Shown here: piece by piece, positions 5,715 to 8,377 of the stretch
Layout of the letters: each line of letters starts with the position of its first letter
How positions within the stretch are numbered: position 1 is the stretch's first letter
NCBI GenBank assembly: GCA_016285335.1
Contig: JAEEQO010000136.1
Coordinates: 1-8,377 of the forward strand
Length of the DNA: 8,377 nucleotides
From: Victivallales bacterium
Lineage (GTDB): Bacteria > Verrucomicrobiota > Lentisphaeria > Victivallales > UBA1829
Reading direction: 5' to 3'
Program-made: the position numbers and the translations under genes
Notes under the pieces: model-generated
Databases searched by the model: none
What the model was told of the DNA's origin: nothing
The model's input: only the letters and a program-made list of their open reading frames with translations

Positions 5715-5746
5715 ATAAAAAAAGACGCACCGGAAAATCCGGTGCG
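5715..5746 (-). terminator. Intrinsic terminator of the ABC transporter operon
   Basis: CGCACCGGA (5726-5734) and TCCGGTGCG (5738-5746) form a perfect 9-bp G+C-rich stem with a three-base loop. In the minus direction it is followed by TC and a run of seven Ts (5723-5717). It begins about 40 nt after the stop of the last permease gene, the expected place. The IS200 element starts only about 15 bp beyond the T-run. Confidence 0.88.
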
Positions 5747-5783
5747 CCGGGGATTGCTTTTTGCGTTTTTTGAACGCGGGCGG

Positions 5784-6728
5784 TCAGCCCTTCGTCGCGC
5801 CGCTGGTCAGGCCGGCCACGAATTCCTTCTGCAGGACGAAGAAGAGAATGGCGGGCGGGATGATGGCGAGCAGCGTGCCGGCGAGGAAGACGCCGTATTC
5901 CTGCACGTACAGTCCGATGAACTGGTTCAGCACGACAGGCAGAGGCAGCTTGGACTGCGTCTGGATGAAGAGCTGGGGCTGCAGGAAGGCGTTCCAGGTG
6001 CCGAGGAACGAGATGAGGCAAAATGCCGCGGTGATGGGCCGCACGAGCGGAAGGGTGATCTCCCAGTAGATGCGGAACTCGCCGGCGCCGTCGACGCGGG
6101 CGGATTCCATCAGACTGTTCGGAACGCCGACCATCGCCTGGCGGAACAGGAAGATGCCGAACACCGTGATGGCGCCGGGGACGATCAGGGCGAGGTAGGA
6201 GTCCATCCACCCGAACTTGAAGACCATCTTGAAGATCGGCGCCAGGAAGAGCATGCTGGGGAACATCATCGAACCGAGCATGAGGAAGAGGATGACGTTT
6301 CTGCCTTTGAACCGGTACTTCGCGAGCGCATAACCAGCCATCGACGAGAGGAAGATGTTGATGGAGGTGATGGCGCAGGCGAGGAAGAGCGAGTTCACGA
6401 TGTACTCATAGAAGTAGACGGGGCCTTCCGAGGAGTTGTATTCCCTGAAGAGCAGGATGCGGAAGTTGTCCAGCGTCAGCTTGCCGCCTTCTCCGAACCA
6501 CTGGCTCATCGGCGGCAGGAACATGCAGTCCATCATACTGGTCTTGTCCTTGAAGGCGCTGCAGATCAGCCAGACGAACGGGGTGAGCGTGAGGAACGCG
6601 GCGGCACAGAGCAGGACGACGCGGAGATATGCCGGAGCGATCTTCCAGCCCTTGCCCGGGATCAGGCGCAGGGCGATGTAAACGATGACCGCAGCGATCA
6701 ATATCCAATGAACGAGATGCATTTGCAT
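5784..6728 (-). CDS. Carbohydrate ABC transporter permease, MalG type
   Basis: This inner-membrane subunit forms the translocation channel with the MalF-type partner. The 314-residue protein has the conserved EAA loop ESARVDGAGEFRIYWEITLPLVRP from Glu208, which docks onto the ATPase. Hydrophobic segments lie at about 8-22, 36-58, 110-132, 144-168, 178-197, 230-248 and 279-300. It ends GLTSGATKG, the usual MalG-family C-terminus. At 314 residues it is longer than the usual ~280; the excess is an extra N-terminal hydrophobic segment before the typical first helix. The ATG at 6728 has GGAGA about eight bases upstream, so the extension looks real. It follows the MalF-type gene after 20 nt and is last in the operon. 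The substrate is presumably a sugar but cannot be named. Confidence 0.92.
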   Translation of the reverse strand: MQMHLVHWILIAAVIVYIALRLIPGKGWKIAPAYLRVVLLCAAAFLTLTPFVWLICSAFKDKTSMMDCMFLPPMSQWFGEGGKLTLDNFRILLFREYNSSEGPVYFYEYIVNSLFLACAITSINIFLSSMAGYALAKYRFKGRNVILFLMLGSMMFPSMLFLAPIFKMVFKFGWMDSYLALIVPGAITVFGIFLFRQAMVGVPNSLMESARVDGAGEFRIYWEITLPLVRPITAAFCLISFLGTWNAFLQPQLFIQTQSKLPLPVVLNQFIGLYVQEYGVFLAGTLLAIIPPAILFFVLQKEFVAGLTSGATKG

Positions 6729-6748
6729 TTGTAGAGTCTCCTATTCCG

Positions 6749-7663
6749 TCAATCCACTTCGTAAGCTCTGGTGAGCTTGAGCTGGAGAATGCTGATCGTG
6801 AAGATGATCGCGGCGAGGATCCAGCCGATGGCAGCGGCGGCGCCGAGGTCGCCGTTCCGGAAGCCCCAGTCGTAGAGGTATCCGACGATGGTCAGCGCGG
6901 AATCGCCAGGTCCGAATCCCTGGCCCTTCATCAGGGCGAAGGGGAGTTCGAAGAGCTGGTAGGACCCGATCGTACTCATGATAACCACGAAGATCGCGAT
7001 CGGCTTGATCTGCGGGATCGTGATGTGCAGGAAGGTCTGCCAGCCGTTCGCACCATCGATCTGCGCGGCTTCGAGCAGCTGCTTGTCGACCGACTGCAGG
7101 CCTGCCAGGAAGTAGATCATGTTGTAGCCGACATACATCCACAGAGAGATGATGATCAGGCCGGGGAGCAGCAGATGCGGATCCTGGAGCCACTGTTTTT
7201 CAAGTCCCCAGCCGATGAGGGCGTCGAGGCCCTTGTTGAAGAGACCGTAGTGGGGCGTGAAGATCACGGTGAACATCGCGCCGACGAAGATCTGGCCGAC
7301 GAGGTTCGGGCTGAAGATCATCAGGCGGAACGCGCCTTTCATGCGGCTGGCGCTGCTGTTCAGCAGCATTGCCAGGCCCAGCGCGATGGGCAGCTGGATG
7401 ACGATGGACGCGATGGCGTAGATCGTGGTGTTCGACAGCGCTTTGTAGAAGCGCGGATCCGAGAAGATGAACGTGAAATTGCTGAACCCGACGAAAACGG
7501 CGGTGTTCGGCCCGTCAGTCTGATGGAACGCCAGCCAGGCGGCGTAGATCAGGGGATAGACGAAGAAGAACGCCGCGAAGAGAAGGTAGGGCGCAAGGAA
7601 CATCCATGGCGCCACGGGATGGCGGTCGGGACCGCCTTTCGATTTTTTGATGTTGGCAGACAT
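6749..7663 (-). CDS. Carbohydrate ABC transporter permease, MalF/UgpA type
   Basis: This is the second membrane subunit of the importer, 304 residues, usual for the MalF/UgpA group without the long MalF periplasmic insert. The N-terminal basic stretch NIKKSKGGPDRHP is followed by the first helix (about 19-44). It carries RFYKALSNTTIYAIASIVIQLPIALGLAMLLN, RLMIFSPNLVGQIFVGAMF, ISLWMYVGYNMIYFLAGLQ and the EAA loop EAAQIDGANGWQTFLHITIPQIKP from Glu198. The start at 7663 has GGAGC eleven bases upstream, lying inside the end of the binding-protein gene, which stops five bases earlier. The two are therefore probably translationally coupled. No ATPase gene lies downstream, so the pair must use an ATPase encoded elsewhere, as known for MsmK/MsiK-type shared subunits. 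Confidence 0.93.
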   Translation of the reverse strand: MSANIKKSKGGPDRHPVAPWMFLAPYLLFAAFFFVYPLIYAAWLAFHQTDGPNTAVFVGFSNFTFIFSDPRFYKALSNTTIYAIASIVIQLPIALGLAMLLNSSASRMKGAFRLMIFSPNLVGQIFVGAMFTVIFTPHYGLFNKGLDALIGWGLEKQWLQDPHLLLPGLIIISLWMYVGYNMIYFLAGLQSVDKQLLEAAQIDGANGWQTFLHITIPQIKPIAIFVVIMSTIGSYQLFELPFALMKGQGFGPGDSALTIVGYLYDWGFRNGDLGAAAAIGWILAAIIFTISILQLKLTRAYEVD

Positions 7664-7668
7664 TTCTG

Positions 7669-8376
7669 TTATTGCTCCTGTTTCGCTTCGGTTTCCGGCT
7701 TGGATTCCGCGACGCCGTCTTTCAGGAAGACGTTGCGGTCAACCAGCCTGCCGATGTAGGCGGCTTTCTCTTTGAGGCCGTCCTTGATCAGCTGCAGCAT
7801 TTTGTCGTCGATTTCTTTCAGCTTTTCCGCGCTGGGGTTGGCGCCGGCCTTGCCGAGTTCGCTTTCGTAGAAATCGCGGGCGGCATAGTAGACGTTGAGG
7901 AATTCCGTCTCGGCCTGGGACGTGTAAGCGGTGGAGAAGTGCGGCGGCGTGCTGTCGGCCTGGGACGCATAGAACTTGCCGAGGGAAAGCGGGATCGTGA
8001 CCAGATTGCCGTTCTCATCGTGGATCATCTGCTTGAAGTACGGGCTGTCGTCATTGAACCCCGGAGCGCTCCAGGCTTTCTTGACCGGAGGAACGATGTT
8101 CGTCGCCTTGAAGCGGTTCGCGAAATCCTCGTCGCTGGCTTCCAGATAGAGATACTTCGCGAATTCCCAGGCGAGCTCCTGGTTCTTGCTGCTCTTGGTG
8201 ATGGCAAGGCCGGAACCGCCCCAGGTACCGGTCTGGTACCCTTCGCGGTTGCCGTTTTCATCCGTCCAGACGGGCATCGGGATCAGGCCGAGTTTTCCCT
8301 TCAGGATGGACGGGTTCTTGTCGTTGTCGTCCGCGAAGTTGAGGTCGACCGTGAACTGCATGGTGCGCCAGTCGGG
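7669..8376 (-). CDS. Extracellular solute-binding protein, family 1 (C-terminal part)
   Basis: The frame runs off the right edge, so the signal peptide and N-terminal lobe are outside the window; about 235 residues are present. GLIPMPVW, then GTWGGSGLAITKSSKNQELAWEFAKYL and NRFKATNIVPPVKKAW, is the signature of sugar-binding receptors of the family 1 type. In these receptors the GG-SGLAI strand and following helix form part of the binding cleft. It is the periplasmic or lipid-anchored receptor delivering substrate to the two permeases that follow. The C-terminus is a charged helical stretch (LKEIDDKMLQLIKDGLKEKA) and a short polar tail (KPETEAKQEQ) beyond the usual fold. An internal ATG at 8359-8361 is not the start, because the frame remains open to the edge. 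The stop at 7669-7671 is five bases before the MalF-type gene. Confidence 0.9.
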   Translation of the reverse strand, partial: PDWRTMQFTVDLNFADDNDKNPSILKGKLGLIPMPVWTDENGNREGYQTGTWGGSGLAITKSSKNQELAWEFAKYLYLEASDEDFANRFKATNIVPPVKKAWSAPGFNDDSPYFKQMIHDENGNLVTIPLSLGKFYASQADSTPPHFSTAYTSQAETEFLNVYYAARDFYESELGKAGANPSAEKLKEIDDKMLQLIKDGLKEKAAYIGRLVDRNVFLKDGVAESKPETEAKQEQ

Positions 8377-8377
8377 C

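Noticed and set aside
5742..6734. 330-codon plus-strand frame opposite the MalG-type permease
   Set aside because: It is antisense to a clear permease gene. The Glu/Asp/Arg-rich composition is what the complement of G+C-rich hydrophobic codons produces.
7025..7759. 244-codon plus-strand frame opposite the MalF-type permease and binding protein
   Set aside because: It is an antisense shadow with the same acidic, repetitive composition and no family signature.

Overview
The window reads as a bacterial chromosome segment of moderately high G+C. It has two host operons facing each other, with mobile-element debris between and beside them. The biotin set (BioW route, with BioW fused to BioF), the sugar ABC genes without a linked ATPase, and the mix of IS3 and IS200 sequences would suit an anaerobic gut or rumen bacterium. 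A member of the Lentisphaerota/PVC group is possible, but that is an impression from gene style, not proof. No rRNA, tRNA or CRISPR array was seen.

Layout. (1) 1-~100: the end of an unidentified plus-strand reading frame entering from the left. (2) ~100-703: a decayed IS3-family element on the minus strand. Its OrfA lacks the N-terminal helix-turn-helix, and its OrfB has lost roughly 100 internal codons, including two of the three DDE catalytic residues, plus its C-terminus. (3) 704-817: an AT-rich gap with a plausible promoter. (4) 818-4695: a plus-strand biotin operon, bioD-bioA-bioWF, whose genes overlap by 17 and 11 nt. (5) 4696-~4897: about 200 bp with no convincing gene. (6) ~4898-5702: an apparently intact IS200-type element on the minus strand. 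It has a complete Y1 transposase with HUH motif and tyrosine, a subterminal hairpin at each end, a 5' leader that can hide the ribosome binding site, and an unusually structured 170-nt 3' tail. (7) 5715-5746: a strong intrinsic terminator for the right-hand operon. (8) 5784-8376: a minus-strand carbohydrate ABC importer operon: solute-binding protein (cut by the window edge), MalF-type permease, MalG-type permease.

How the genes work together. BioW activates pimelate to pimeloyl-CoA, and BioF, in the same polypeptide, condenses it with L-alanine to give KAPA (8-amino-7-oxononanoate). BioA transaminates KAPA to DAPA, and BioD closes the ureido ring to give dethiobiotin. The last enzyme, BioB, is not in the window. 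The ABC operon supplies the periplasmic receptor and two membrane subunits of an importer whose ATPase must be encoded elsewhere. The IS200 element sits between the convergent operons, right beside the ABC terminator.

The points most worth a second look are the BioW-BioF fusion in a tightly overlapping operon, the structured 3' tail and self-repressing leader of the IS200 element, and the pattern of deletions in the IS3 remnant.
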